A stretch of DNA of 64,000 nt, from NCBI GenBank assembly GCA_026224775.1, contig JAMFRP010000015.1, forward strand, positions 34,431-98,430, in the 5' to 3' direction. Origin of the DNA: Bacteroidota bacterium (GTDB taxonomy: Bacteria > Bacteroidota > Bacteroidia > Sphingobacteriales > Sphingobacteriaceae). This document shows positions 1 to 6,793 of this stretch, piece after piece (the first letter of the stretch is position 1; each line of letters begins with the position of its first letter). The position numbers were made by a program, and so were the translations under genes. The notes beneath the pieces were generated by a model. The model had not been told where the DNA came from. It did not search any database and saw nothing but the letters and a program-made list of their open reading frames with translations.

Positions 1-315
1 TTAGACTCGGCGAATCAGATAGATACGATCAAACAGCAGGCTGGTTATAGCTTAATTTTTAAGCACAGCACACGCTGCTCTATCAGCATGATGGCAAAAA
101 GGCGTTTTGAAATGGATATGGATAAATTGCCTGCCGATATGCCTTTATATTTTTTAGATCTTATAAAACACCGCGATCTATCCAGCAAAATTGCTGAAGA
201 TTTTCAGGTTCATCATGAATCACCACAAATGCTGTTAATTAAAGACGGCGACTGCATACTCGACCAATCTCACGGACAAATTTCCGTAGAAGAGGCGATG
301 GAAGTACTAGCATAG
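1..315 (+). CDS. ytxJ: Bacillithiol-system redox protein YtxJ/BrxC family (3' part)
   Basis: The frame is open from base 1, so the gene starts upstream of the window. The readable part begins LDSANQIDTIK and contains IFKHSTRCSIS (about codons 19-29), the single-cysteine thioredoxin-fold motif of the YtxJ (DUF2847) monothiol bacilliredoxins. Members of this family are thought to remove bacillithiol from mixed disulfides in the cytoplasm. The C-terminal part (QVHHESPQMLLIKDG, then DQSHGQIS) also matches the family layout and ends where expected. The in-frame ATG at 88 is internal and would remove the active cysteine, so it is not the start. A second bacillithiol-linked gene occurs at 19536. Confidence 0.85.
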   Translation, partial: LDSANQIDTIKQQAGYSLIFKHSTRCSISMMAKRRFEMDMDKLPADMPLYFLDLIKHRDLSSKIAEDFQVHHESPQMLLIKDGDCILDQSHGQISVEEAMEVLA

Positions 316-328
316 CCCCACCCAAACC

Positions 329-383
329 CTCCCCGGAAGGGAGGGCATTAAAAGACTTTTTAAAGTCTCCCCTTCCGGGGGAG
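329..383. terminator. Bidirectional terminator-like double hairpin
   Basis: It lies between two convergent genes. An outer inverted repeat (CTCCCCGGAAGGG at 329-341 against CCCTTCCGGGGGAG at 370-383) encloses an inner one (AGACTTT at 353-359 against AAAGTCT at 362-368). The GC-rich stem suits termination from both sides, but there is no clean U tract. A related GC-rich hairpin occurs at 48728-48751, so it may be a dispersed repeat. Confidence 0.5.
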
Positions 384-396
384 ATTTAGAAGGGGC

Positions 397-801
397 TTAT
401 ACCCATCCAAAATTAATCGTTTGCTTTAAATCCGGATGCAAACTCACATGTACCGGGCAACCGAGACCAGCAAGCTCTAATATTTTCTTTTCTTTATCTG
501 AGTACTCAGCAGGGAATTTTATATCCACAATAATTTCGCCTACACGGCGCGGGTTGGCAGCCATTACCTTGGTTACTTCGGCTTTAGTACCATCCATATT
601 AATATTATGCGTACGTGCCGCGATGGCCATGGTGGTTAATATACACCCAGCCAATGACTCTGCTAACAAATCAGTTGGTGAAAATGCTTCACCCTTGCCC
701 TGATTATCAGTTGGCGCATCAGTTAAAATTTTAGTACCCGATTGTAAATGGATAGCCTCGGTTCTTAAATCGCCAAGGTATGTGGTTTCAATTGTTGCCA
801 T
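397..801 (-). CDS. OsmC family peroxiredoxin-like protein
   Basis: A 134-residue protein of typical OsmC/Ohr length. It has the two family cysteines: C53 in the helix context ESLAGCILTTMA and C115 in LGCPVHVSLHPDL. In this family the pair reduces organic or fatty-acid hydroperoxides in the cytoplasm. The mid-region acidic SPTDLL motif matches OsmC rather than Ohr, so OsmC-type is preferred. It is a single gene converging on the ytxJ-type gene, and the ATG at 801 is the only sensible start. The substrate cannot be assigned from sequence. Confidence 0.85.
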   Translation of the reverse strand: MATIETTYLGDLRTEAIHLQSGTKILTDAPTDNQGKGEAFSPTDLLAESLAGCILTTMAIAARTHNINMDGTKAEVTKVMAANPRRVGEIIVDIKFPAEYSDKEKKILELAGLGCPVHVSLHPDLKQTINFGWV

Positions 802-901
802 AATGATTCTAACCCCTATAGGGGAATTGTTAATGAATATGTTCTGACAAATCTAAGAATCTGTTTAAAAACGATCCAATGTTTTTCATAGAAAAACAAA
901 A

Positions 902-988
902 CGTCATTGCGAGCGAAGCGTGGCAATCCCAAACTATGCAAAGTCTCTCTGTAAGTAGGGGGATTGCCACGCTTCGCTCGCAATGACG
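902..988. repeat. Long palindromic repeat, GTCATTGCGAG family, copy 1
   Basis: Perfect arms of about 28 bp (902-929 and 961-988) flank a loop of about 31 bp. The arm starts CGTCATTGCGAGCGAAGCG. The outer 11 bp are shared with copies at 17914-17992 and 19449-19527 and with the hairpin at 17303-17346, but the inner arm here differs (GCGAAGCGTGGCAATCC). It is intergenic, upstream of lipA. It resembles REP/BIME or MITE-like elements moved by a REP-associated transposase, and none is encoded in this window. Confidence 0.8.
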
Positions 989-1105
989 GTAGTTTTATCA
1001 TTTTTAAATAGTTATCATTTTTAATGCAGAAATTTCCAGTCTGTAATTTTGCAGTAATAAATTTAACATATTGTTCCCCCTTTAGGGGGTTAGGGGGTTT
1101 TTACC

Positions 1106-1113
1106 TACATTTG
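1106..1113 (+). promoter_or_regulatory. Candidate -7 box of lipA
   Basis: TACATTTG matches the Bacteroidota -7 consensus TAnnTTTG and lies 5 bp before the lipA ATG, which would give a leaderless or near-leaderless mRNA. No TTG is found 19 bp upstream, so support is partial. Confidence 0.35.
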
Positions 1114-1117
1114 TATT

Positions 1118-1996
1118 ATGATTGATCTGCCAGTAATTCCTGCACAGCCAGTTAACCGCAAGCCTGATTGGCTTAGGGTTAAGCTTCCTGTGGGAAAAGA
1201 GTATGCACAGGTTCGTAGTTTGGTTGATACACACAAGCTGCACACGATTTGCGAAAGTGGTAATTGCCCTAATATGGGCGAATGCTGGGGTGCGGGAACA
1301 GCTACGTTTATGATATTGGGTAACATATGCACCCGTTCATGTTCATTTTGCGCGGTAGCAACCGGCAGGCCTTTGGCTGTTGATTTGGATGAACCCAGCC
1401 GTGTAGCAAACTCGGTTAAGTTAATGCAGGTAAAACACTGTGTAATTACATCCGTAGATAGAGATGATTTAAAAGATGGCGGGTCAATTATTTGGGCCGA
1501 AACCATTAACGCTATACGCAGGGAAAGTCCTGAAACTACATTAGAAACATTATTACCTGATTTCCGTGGCGTTTGGGAAAACCTTGACCGTGTATTGGAA
1601 ACTAGGCCTGAGGTTGTTTCACATAATTTAGAGACCGTACGCCGTTTAACCAAAGAAGTACGCATCCAGGCTAAATATGACCGCAGTTTGGAAGCGCTTA
1701 ACCGCATATCAAAATCAGGTTTGCGTACAAAATCGGGCATTATGCTTGGTTTGGGCGAAAAGGAAGAAGATGTTTTGGAAGCGATGGATGACCTGTTAAA
1801 CGCAGGTGTACAAATATTGACTTTAGGCCAATATCTACAGCCAACACGCAACCATCACCCGGTGATTGATTGGATTCATCCGGACCAGTTTAGTTTTTAC
1901 AAACAAATTGGCCTTGACAAGGGTTTCAGATATGTGGAAAGCGGGCCATTAGTTCGTTCATCATACCACGCTGAAAAACACTTGTTTGAAATCTGA
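1118..1996 (+). CDS. lipA: Lipoyl synthase (radical SAM)
   Basis: 292 residues. LipA inserts two sulfurs into octanoyl groups on lipoyl-dependent enzymes such as pyruvate dehydrogenase E2. Both [4Fe-4S] signatures are present: the auxiliary cluster [12 protein letters not shown] (C45, C50, C56) and the radical-SAM cluster CTRSCSFC (C71, C75, C78). The family motifs [13 protein letters not shown] and [10 protein letters not shown] are intact, and the protein ends with the RSSYHAEK motif that carries the conserved serine ligand. The start follows a TAnnTTTG box by 5 bp. It stands alone, with the sigma-factor gene following 26 bp after its stop. Confidence 0.97.
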   Translation: MIDLPVIPAQPVNRKPDWLRVKLPVGKEYAQVRSLVDTHKLHTICESGNCPNMGECWGAGTATFMILGNICTRSCSFCAVATGRPLAVDLDEPSRVANSVKLMQVKHCVITSVDRDDLKDGGSIIWAETINAIRRESPETTLETLLPDFRGVWENLDRVLETRPEVVSHNLETVRRLTKEVRIQAKYDRSLEALNRISKSGLRTKSGIMLGLGEKEEDVLEAMDDLLNAGVQILTLGQYLQPTRNHHPVIDWIHPDQFSFYKQIGLDKGFRYVESGPLVRSSYHAEKHLFEI

Positions 1997-2022
1997 TAAT
2001 TCTTTATATCTTCACAACGAAG

Positions 2023-2574
2023 TTGAGCAACAAAAGTAAAATATCATTATCGGAAGAGGAATTAGTGCTTGCACTAAGGCGCCACGAAAAAATCGCGGTG
2101 GAGGCATTATATGATATGTATTCCTCTTCGTTGTATGGAGTTATATCCCGAATTATTATTGACACTGCCGTGGCAGAAGACGTTTTACAAGAGACTTTTG
2201 TAAAAATATGGCACTCTTTTGCCAGTTATAGCACAGAAAAGGGACGTTTATTTACATGGATGGTAAATATTGCCCGAAACCTGGCTATTGATAAACTCCG
2301 CTCAAAGGACTTTAAGAACCAGAACAAAAACCAAGAACTTGAAATTAACGTAACTTTCATAGACGAACAAAGAAACACAGTTTACAAACCTGAGTTGCTT
2401 GGTATTAAGGACTTAGTGCAAACACTAAAAGCCGACCAGAAAGAAATTCTTGAATTGGTTTACTTTAAGGGTTACACCCATGTGGAAGCTGCCGATGAAT
2501 TAGGCATCCCATTGGGAACCATTAAAACCCGCTTAAGAATGGCGATACAACAACTCAGAAAACATTTTAATTGA
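2023..2574 (+). CDS. ECF-type RNA polymerase sigma factor
   Basis: 183 residues with the sigma-70 region 2 (EALYDMYSSSLYGVISRI, then AEDVLQETFVKIWHSF and TWMVNIARNLAIDKLRS) and region 4 (ILELVYFKGYTHVEAADELG, then GTIKTRLRMAIQQLRKHF). It directs RNA polymerase to a small regulon. A TTG start at 2023 is used, because the next methionine (residue 31) would cut into region 2. It is followed after 4 bp by the anti-sigma gene, so the two are co-transcribed and translationally close, as usual for a sigma/anti-sigma pair. The inducing signal is not evident. Confidence 0.92.
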   Translation: MSNKSKISLSEEELVLALRRHEKIAVEALYDMYSSSLYGVISRIIIDTAVAEDVLQETFVKIWHSFASYSTEKGRLFTWMVNIARNLAIDKLRSKDFKNQNKNQELEINVTFIDEQRNTVYKPELLGIKDLVQTLKADQKEILELVYFKGYTHVEAADELGIPLGTIKTRLRMAIQQLRKHFN

Positions 2575-2578
2575 AAGT

Positions 2579-3412
2579 TTGAAAGTGGAAGACATTAAAG
2601 CATATATTGAATCAGGGATATTGGAACTTTACGTTCTGGGGGATGTAAGCCCCGGCGAAAAGTTGCAGGTGGAGGAGATGGCATCCAGGCATCCGGCTAT
2701 TAAAGCTGAGTTGGATGAGATAGAGCATTCAATGGAATTATTTGCTGAGGCAAATGCTGTAGAACCACCAGCACAATTACGTGATAGAGTATTAAACAGC
2801 CTGCTTACCAACTTTGGGGATGATAATAACTTCCCATCAAAACACCCACAACCTGTTAAGGATAATGTTATTGCCCTGCCTGCACCAAAGGCCAATAGTT
2901 TTTATAAATATGCATTCGCGGCTTGCCTGGCTTTATTAATAGCAAGCGTTGTGGTCTTATTTAGTGTTTACAACAAATTGCAAGATGCCAATACACAGCT
3001 AGTTGCTTTAAACTCCACTAATCAAAAATTTAGCTCAACGGTTAATTTTATGGATCGCCAATTGAGCATCTACCGTGATACTTCTTTTAAAGTTATCAAA
3101 CTAAAAGGAACAGCCAATCATGCTAATGCATTAATGCTGGTGGCTTTTAGTCCCGCTAAAAAGAAAGTTGTAATAGACATGGCCGACCTTAAAATGCCAG
3201 CGAATGATAAGGAACATCAATACCAGCTTTGGGCATTAGTGAGCGGTAAACCTGTTAGCTTAGGTGTATTTGATAAAGATGCCGCTGACAGCTCCCTGAT
3301 GAAGGAAATGAAGTCGGTACCTGTAGCTCAGGCATTTGCAGTAACCCTTGAACCAAGAGGCGGCAGCATTAACCCAACAATGAACCAGATGATGGTAATT
3401 GGAACGCTTTAA
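2579..3412 (+). CDS. RskA-family anti-sigma factor
   Basis: 277 residues. The cytoplasmic N-terminal region (1-100) has an anti-sigma helical layout with YVLGDVSPGEKLQVEEM. A single membrane segment follows at about residues 110-130 (YAFAACLALLIASVVVLF), then a C-terminal RskA (anti-sigma-K) domain with YQLWALVSGKPVSLGVF and AFAVTLEPRGGS. It should hold the upstream sigma factor at the inner membrane and release it on a periplasmic signal. The start is TTG at 2579; no ATG lies nearby in frame. This is the canonical second gene of an ECF operon. Confidence 0.88.
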   Translation: MKVEDIKAYIESGILELYVLGDVSPGEKLQVEEMASRHPAIKAELDEIEHSMELFAEANAVEPPAQLRDRVLNSLLTNFGDDNNFPSKHPQPVKDNVIALPAPKANSFYKYAFAACLALLIASVVVLFSVYNKLQDANTQLVALNSTNQKFSSTVNFMDRQLSIYRDTSFKVIKLKGTANHANALMLVAFSPAKKKVVIDMADLKMPANDKEHQYQLWALVSGKPVSLGVFDKDAADSSLMKEMKSVPVAQAFAVTLEPRGGSINPTMNQMMVIGTL

Positions 3413-3574
3413 ACAGGAAAAATACCTGTTACAATGTTAAAATTTTGTTAAAAACAGTATACCTGATAAAACAATAAACTTTATTCGTCGTTTTTGTAAC
3501 TATAGGATGCGCTTAGCGTCTTATATACACTAACATCGAGTATTTAGTTCTTTATAAGATCAGTTAATAGTTAA

Positions 3575-3611
3575 TAAAAAAGGGTTGTTTGATACTGACA
3601 ACCCTTTTTTT
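3575..3611. terminator. Bidirectional intrinsic terminator
   Basis: Stem AAAAAAGGGTTGT (3575-3587) pairs with ACAACCCTTTTTT (3598-3610), with U tracts on both strands. It terminates the anti-sigma gene from the left and overlaps the TAA of nnrED from the right. Confidence 0.85.
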
Positions 3612-5112
3612 ATGCCGTAAATTTCGCTATCGTTATAGGCAGCTGACCAATCAATTTACCCGGTAGCACCACATGCATCCGATTAGGCAGCGCCAATTCG
3701 TCCCCAGCCTTCCCATGAATATAAGTACCAATAATACAGGCATCCTGTGATGAATATCTCTGGGCCAGTAAGGCCGTAATTATACCGGTGAGCACATCCC
3801 CCATACCACCACTAGCCATAGCAGCATTACTTGTCGAATTAAAATAAGCCTTACCATCCGGCGTAGCAGTTATTGTATAATCATTTTTTAGTACGATACA
3901 TATTTTATGCTCTTTGGCTTTTTCGATAGCGGTTTGCAAACGTTGCCACCAACTGTTGCTTTCACCAAAAAGGCGGTCAAACTCTTTCATATGCGGTGTT
4001 ATGATACTTCCTTCGGGTATCATATTCCAAAGCTGTTTGTGTTCAGCAAGAATGTTGAGCGCATCAGCATCAATAACAATAGGCTTTTTGTAGTTTGTTA
4101 AAATATCGCACAAAAGATTTAATGAGTTTTCATCGTTACCCAATCCCGGCCCTATAGCCATGGTACTAAATGTATCCCACCCGATCTGAGGCAAATCATT
4201 CCCCTGGCGTACTATCGCCATAATTTCGGGCAGGTAGCTGTTTAATGCAATTAATCCGCTCTCGGGTACGCAAGCTGTAGTTAAACCCGCACCCGCATGC
4301 GCGCATGCGGATGAACATAGCAAGGCCGCACCCATTGTTTTAGCCTGCCCGGCCACAATAAGCGCATGACCGAAACTTCCTTTATTACTAAATTTATGGC
4401 GCGGTTTCATCAGTTGCCTAATATCTTTTTCGGTTATAAACTGATACGGAGAGTTAAGCGAGTTTACAAACTTGTCATCAATACCAATATTAACAGCTTC
4501 CCAACATTCCATTACAGGCCCTGATTCCGGCAACAGGAAGTTGATTTTAGGTTGTTGGAAGGTAATAACCAGTTTAGCCTTTAATACCGTACTATCAGGC
4601 TTAATTTCACCTTCAGAGAAGAAGCCTGTAGGGATATCAACAGCTACTACCGTTTTCTCTAATGAATTCAGATGTTTTACTAATTTTTCGTAATCGCCAT
4701 GCAAGGGTTTATTTAAACCACTGCCCAGCATAGCATCAATTAAAACCGGACTGTCTTCATCAGGAAAATCATCCCCCGATTTAATTTCTGTTACCGTGAT
4801 AGTACTTTGCAGTTTTTTCAGGTTGACGTTAAAGTCATCCGACGCTTTATCAGAAAAACGGGTGATCTTGATGTTTACCGATTTATAGTGATGACCGTGT
4901 AAGATCCTTGCGATAGCTAAACCATCTCCACCATTATTACCAGTACCACAATAGATAGAAATAGCCTGTTTCTTATCCGGGAAATGGTTCACAAACCAAC
5001 CCACGAACGCCTTCGCCGCCCGCTCCATTAAATTAACAGAACTTATGGGTTCATTAACGATGGTATAAGCATCGGCTTCGCGAATTTGAGGGGATGTGAG
5101 TAACGGTAGCAT
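3610..5112 (-). CDS. nnrED: Bifunctional NAD(P)HX epimerase/dehydratase
   Basis: 500 residues, the full length of the fused repair enzyme. The N-terminal YjeF_N half (about 1-215) epimerises damaged NAD(P)HX and carries CGTGNNGGDGLAIARIL. The C-terminal half (about 225-500) is the ADP-dependent dehydratase of the ribokinase-like fold, with IDADALNIL, TPHMKEFDRLFG, and the glycine-rich NAAMASGGMGDVLTG near the catalytic aspartate. It is a metabolite-repair enzyme in the cytoplasm and is not linked by operon to the NAD cluster at 41-46 kb. The stop overlaps the terminator at 3575-3611. Confidence 0.95.
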   Translation of the reverse strand: MLPLLTSPQIREADAYTIVNEPISSVNLMERAAKAFVGWFVNHFPDKKQAISIYCGTGNNGGDGLAIARILHGHHYKSVNIKITRFSDKASDDFNVNLKKLQSTITVTEIKSGDDFPDEDSPVLIDAMLGSGLNKPLHGDYEKLVKHLNSLEKTVVAVDIPTGFFSEGEIKPDSTVLKAKLVITFQQPKINFLLPESGPVMECWEAVNIGIDDKFVNSLNSPYQFITEKDIRQLMKPRHKFSNKGSFGHALIVAGQAKTMGAALLCSSACAHAGAGLTTACVPESGLIALNSYLPEIMAIVRQGNDLPQIGWDTFSTMAIGPGLGNDENSLNLLCDILTNYKKPIVIDADALNILAEHKQLWNMIPEGSIITPHMKEFDRLFGESNSWWQRLQTAIEKAKEHKICIVLKNDYTITATPDGKAYFNSTSNAAMASGGMGDVLTGIITALLAQRYSSQDACIIGTYIHGKAGDELALPNRMHVVLPGKLIGQLPITIAKFTA

Positions 5113-5168
5113 ATTCCATAAAGTTATGATTTATGCTTTTTGTTTTGAGATATTATTCAGTGAATAAA

Positions 5169-5423
5169 TTAATAATGATATCTGCATTGCAGAATAACTA
5201 TCGAATCATTTTCAACCTTGTAAACTAGTCGATGTTCTAAATTTATTCTCCTCGACCACCATCCGGCAAGATTATGTTTCAGCGGTTCTGGTTTTCCGCT
5301 TCCTTCAAGCGGCATACGCTCAACTTCTTTTATTAAGGCGTTTATCTTCTTAAGCATAGACTTATCTGTGCCCTGCCAATATAAATAATCTTCCCAGGCA
5401 GTATCTATGAAAATTATTTTCAT
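5169..5423 (-). CDS. yoeB: YoeB-family mRNA interferase toxin
   Basis: 84 residues, the exact size of YoeB. The family sequence is clear: TAWEDYLYW at the N-terminus, KINALIKEVERMPLEGSGKPEPLKHNLAGWWSRRI (positions about 25-60), and the C-terminal catalytic stretch HRLVYKVENDSIVILQCRYHY, which retains the terminal HY. YoeB binds the ribosome and cuts mRNA at the A site. The start overlaps the end of yefM by 4 bp (ATGA arrangement), ensuring coupled synthesis with its antitoxin. No lesion is visible, so it is expected to be active. Confidence 0.95.
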   Translation of the reverse strand: MKIIFIDTAWEDYLYWQGTDKSMLKKINALIKEVERMPLEGSGKPEPLKHNLAGWWSRRINLEHRLVYKVENDSIVILQCRYHY

Positions 5424-5674
5424 TCTTCAATAAGACCTTTTTCCTGACCCAAGCCTTTTTCATAATCTTCAATACCCTTTAATAGTCTTGTGGCATTATT
5501 GGGACTTTTAAGCAAGTAAAAAGTTTCTTCCATACTTTCATAGTCCGATTTGGAAAGCACTACAACATCTTCTCCGTTTGCGCTGGTAACATATAATGGG
5601 GTATGATTATTACGAACCTTATCCAAATAAGATTTTAGCTGTTGGCGAAATGATGTATATGTTGTAACCTGCAT
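5420..5674 (-). CDS. yefM: YefM-family antitoxin
   Basis: 84 residues starting MQVTTYTSFRQQLKSYLDKV, a textbook Phd/YefM N-terminal DNA-binding fold. The disordered C-terminus (YEKGLGQEKGLIEE) neutralises YoeB. The ATG at 5674 is chosen over an in-frame TTG at 5683, because YefM proteins begin MQxTTYT and the TTG lies within the -7 box. It is the first gene of the yefM-yoeB operon and autoregulates through the TGTACA pair at 5714-5731. Confidence 0.93.
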   Translation of the reverse strand: MQVTTYTSFRQQLKSYLDKVRNNHTPLYVTSANGEDVVVLSKSDYESMEETFYLLKSPNNATRLLKGIEDYEKGLGQEKGLIEE

Positions 5675-5680
5675 GGCTTT

Positions 5681-5734
5681 CAAATTTAAATAAAATTAAA
5701 AAGAATACCAACATGTACACCTTTATGTACATGT
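5681..5734 (-). promoter_or_regulatory. yefM-yoeB promoter and TGTACA operator
   Basis: On the minus strand a TTG (5709-5711) is separated by 20 bp from TAAATTTG (5681-5688). Two TGTACA hexamers (5714-5719 and 5726-5731) lie just upstream with a 12-bp centre-to-centre spacing, inside the palindrome ACATGTAC...GTACATGT. TGTACA cores are the known recognition sequence of the E. coli YefM-YoeB repressor complex. Confidence 0.75.
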
Positions 5735-5759
5735 TATTTATGCATTTTGTTTTATGAAT

Positions 5760-6701
5760 TTACTGTTTAGGTAATTTATAATCAATACCCCAATCTTTTG
5801 CATAATCCTCAAGCGGGTTTAAACCTACCTCTGCTCTTCGTTTATCAACATTGGCTTCGTCCTCAATTGGAGAAATATAGTATTTGCCTGTTTTGTTATC
5901 CCGGCCGATCTGGCTACCATAAATTTGCTTTTTGCCATGCTCCAATGCCGATCTATCCTCCATTAAAGCCAGCTGAGAAGCTTGAGCTTTACCATTTTTG
6001 ACCGAGGCACGCATCATTGGCAAATATTTGTCTCTTGTTAAACTGTCGGCATGCTGTATAACTAAAAACAGGGTAGCATTTCCCTTACTTCCAACCACCT
6101 CAGGCCCGACCCAGCCATATTTATCCAAAACAGCTTTAACTTTTATAAGGTTGATGCTATCGCTTTTACCCATAGCAGCCCATAAAGCATTCATTTCTTT
6201 TGAATTATCACCGTATTTATTTTCAATTGCCTGAATTTGCTGCCTGCCACTCTGGTCATCATCATAAATACTGTCTAACTCCTTGGTCAGTGGCTTGTTG
6301 TAGTTTGCTTCAGCCTTGTCTTTGTTTTTTTGTATGATGACCAATAAAGGCGCCCAGCGTTTATCTGCATGCAAGCTATTCAGATCCGCATCTACAATAA
6401 TATGATCGTAACTGGTATAGCTGCCGTTAGCTGCAATTAATTGCAAATTACTAAATGCACTATCAGGATAATTGGCTTGCGACCATGAGCAGGCAGCATC
6501 ATAACGGTCTCTAGCTGTAGCCAGATTATGATACCGTTGAAATGCGCTTGAAAAAGTAAGGGCGGAATTTTTATAATCTTTAGTGAGGTATAGAGAATCG
6601 GCTTTTCTGGTTAAAGATTTATAGACATGGCGTTCGTTATTCTGTGCAAAAACAGGTGATAGAGAAGCAAGGCTGATAACAAGCAAAATTATTTTTTTCA
6701 T
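5760..6701 (-). CDS. Secreted DUF6624-type protein
   Basis: 313 residues with a signal peptide (MKKIILLVISLASLSPVFA, cleavage before QNN). The N-terminal half is helical and TPR-like (SLYLTKDYKNSALTFSSAFQ). The C-terminal half (about 140-300) matches the DUF6624 pattern: a WAAMGKSDSINLIKV helix, LDKYGWVGPEVVG, FLVIQHAD, and IYGSQIG. The function is unknown; homologues are common exported proteins in Sphingobacteriaceae. A 42-bp perfect palindrome lies 12 bp upstream of its ATG. Confidence 0.7.
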   Translation of the reverse strand: MKKIILLVISLASLSPVFAQNNERHVYKSLTRKADSLYLTKDYKNSALTFSSAFQRYHNLATARDRYDAACSWSQANYPDSAFSNLQLIAANGSYTSYDHIIVDADLNSLHADKRWAPLLVIIQKNKDKAEANYNKPLTKELDSIYDDDQSGRQQIQAIENKYGDNSKEMNALWAAMGKSDSINLIKVKAVLDKYGWVGPEVVGSKGNATLFLVIQHADSLTRDKYLPMMRASVKNGKAQASQLALMEDRSALEHGKKQIYGSQIGRDNKTGKYYISPIEDEANVDKRRAEVGLNPLEDYAKDWGIDYKLPKQ

Positions 6702-6713
6702 ACTGAAATATTT

Positions 6714-6755
6714 AGGTTTACTAATTAACTAAATATTTAGTTAATTAGTAAACCT
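6714..6755. repeat. Perfect 42-bp palindrome
   Basis: The left half starts AGGTTTACTAATTAACTAAA, and the right half is its exact complement with no spacer. It sits between the uvrA stop (6794) and the ATG of the secreted gene (6701), both on the minus strand. It may act as a uvrA terminator, an operator, or a cruciform-forming site. Confidence 0.85.
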
Positions 6756-6793
6756 TATAAATAAAAAAAAATTAATAGCTTTAAGAAACAGGA

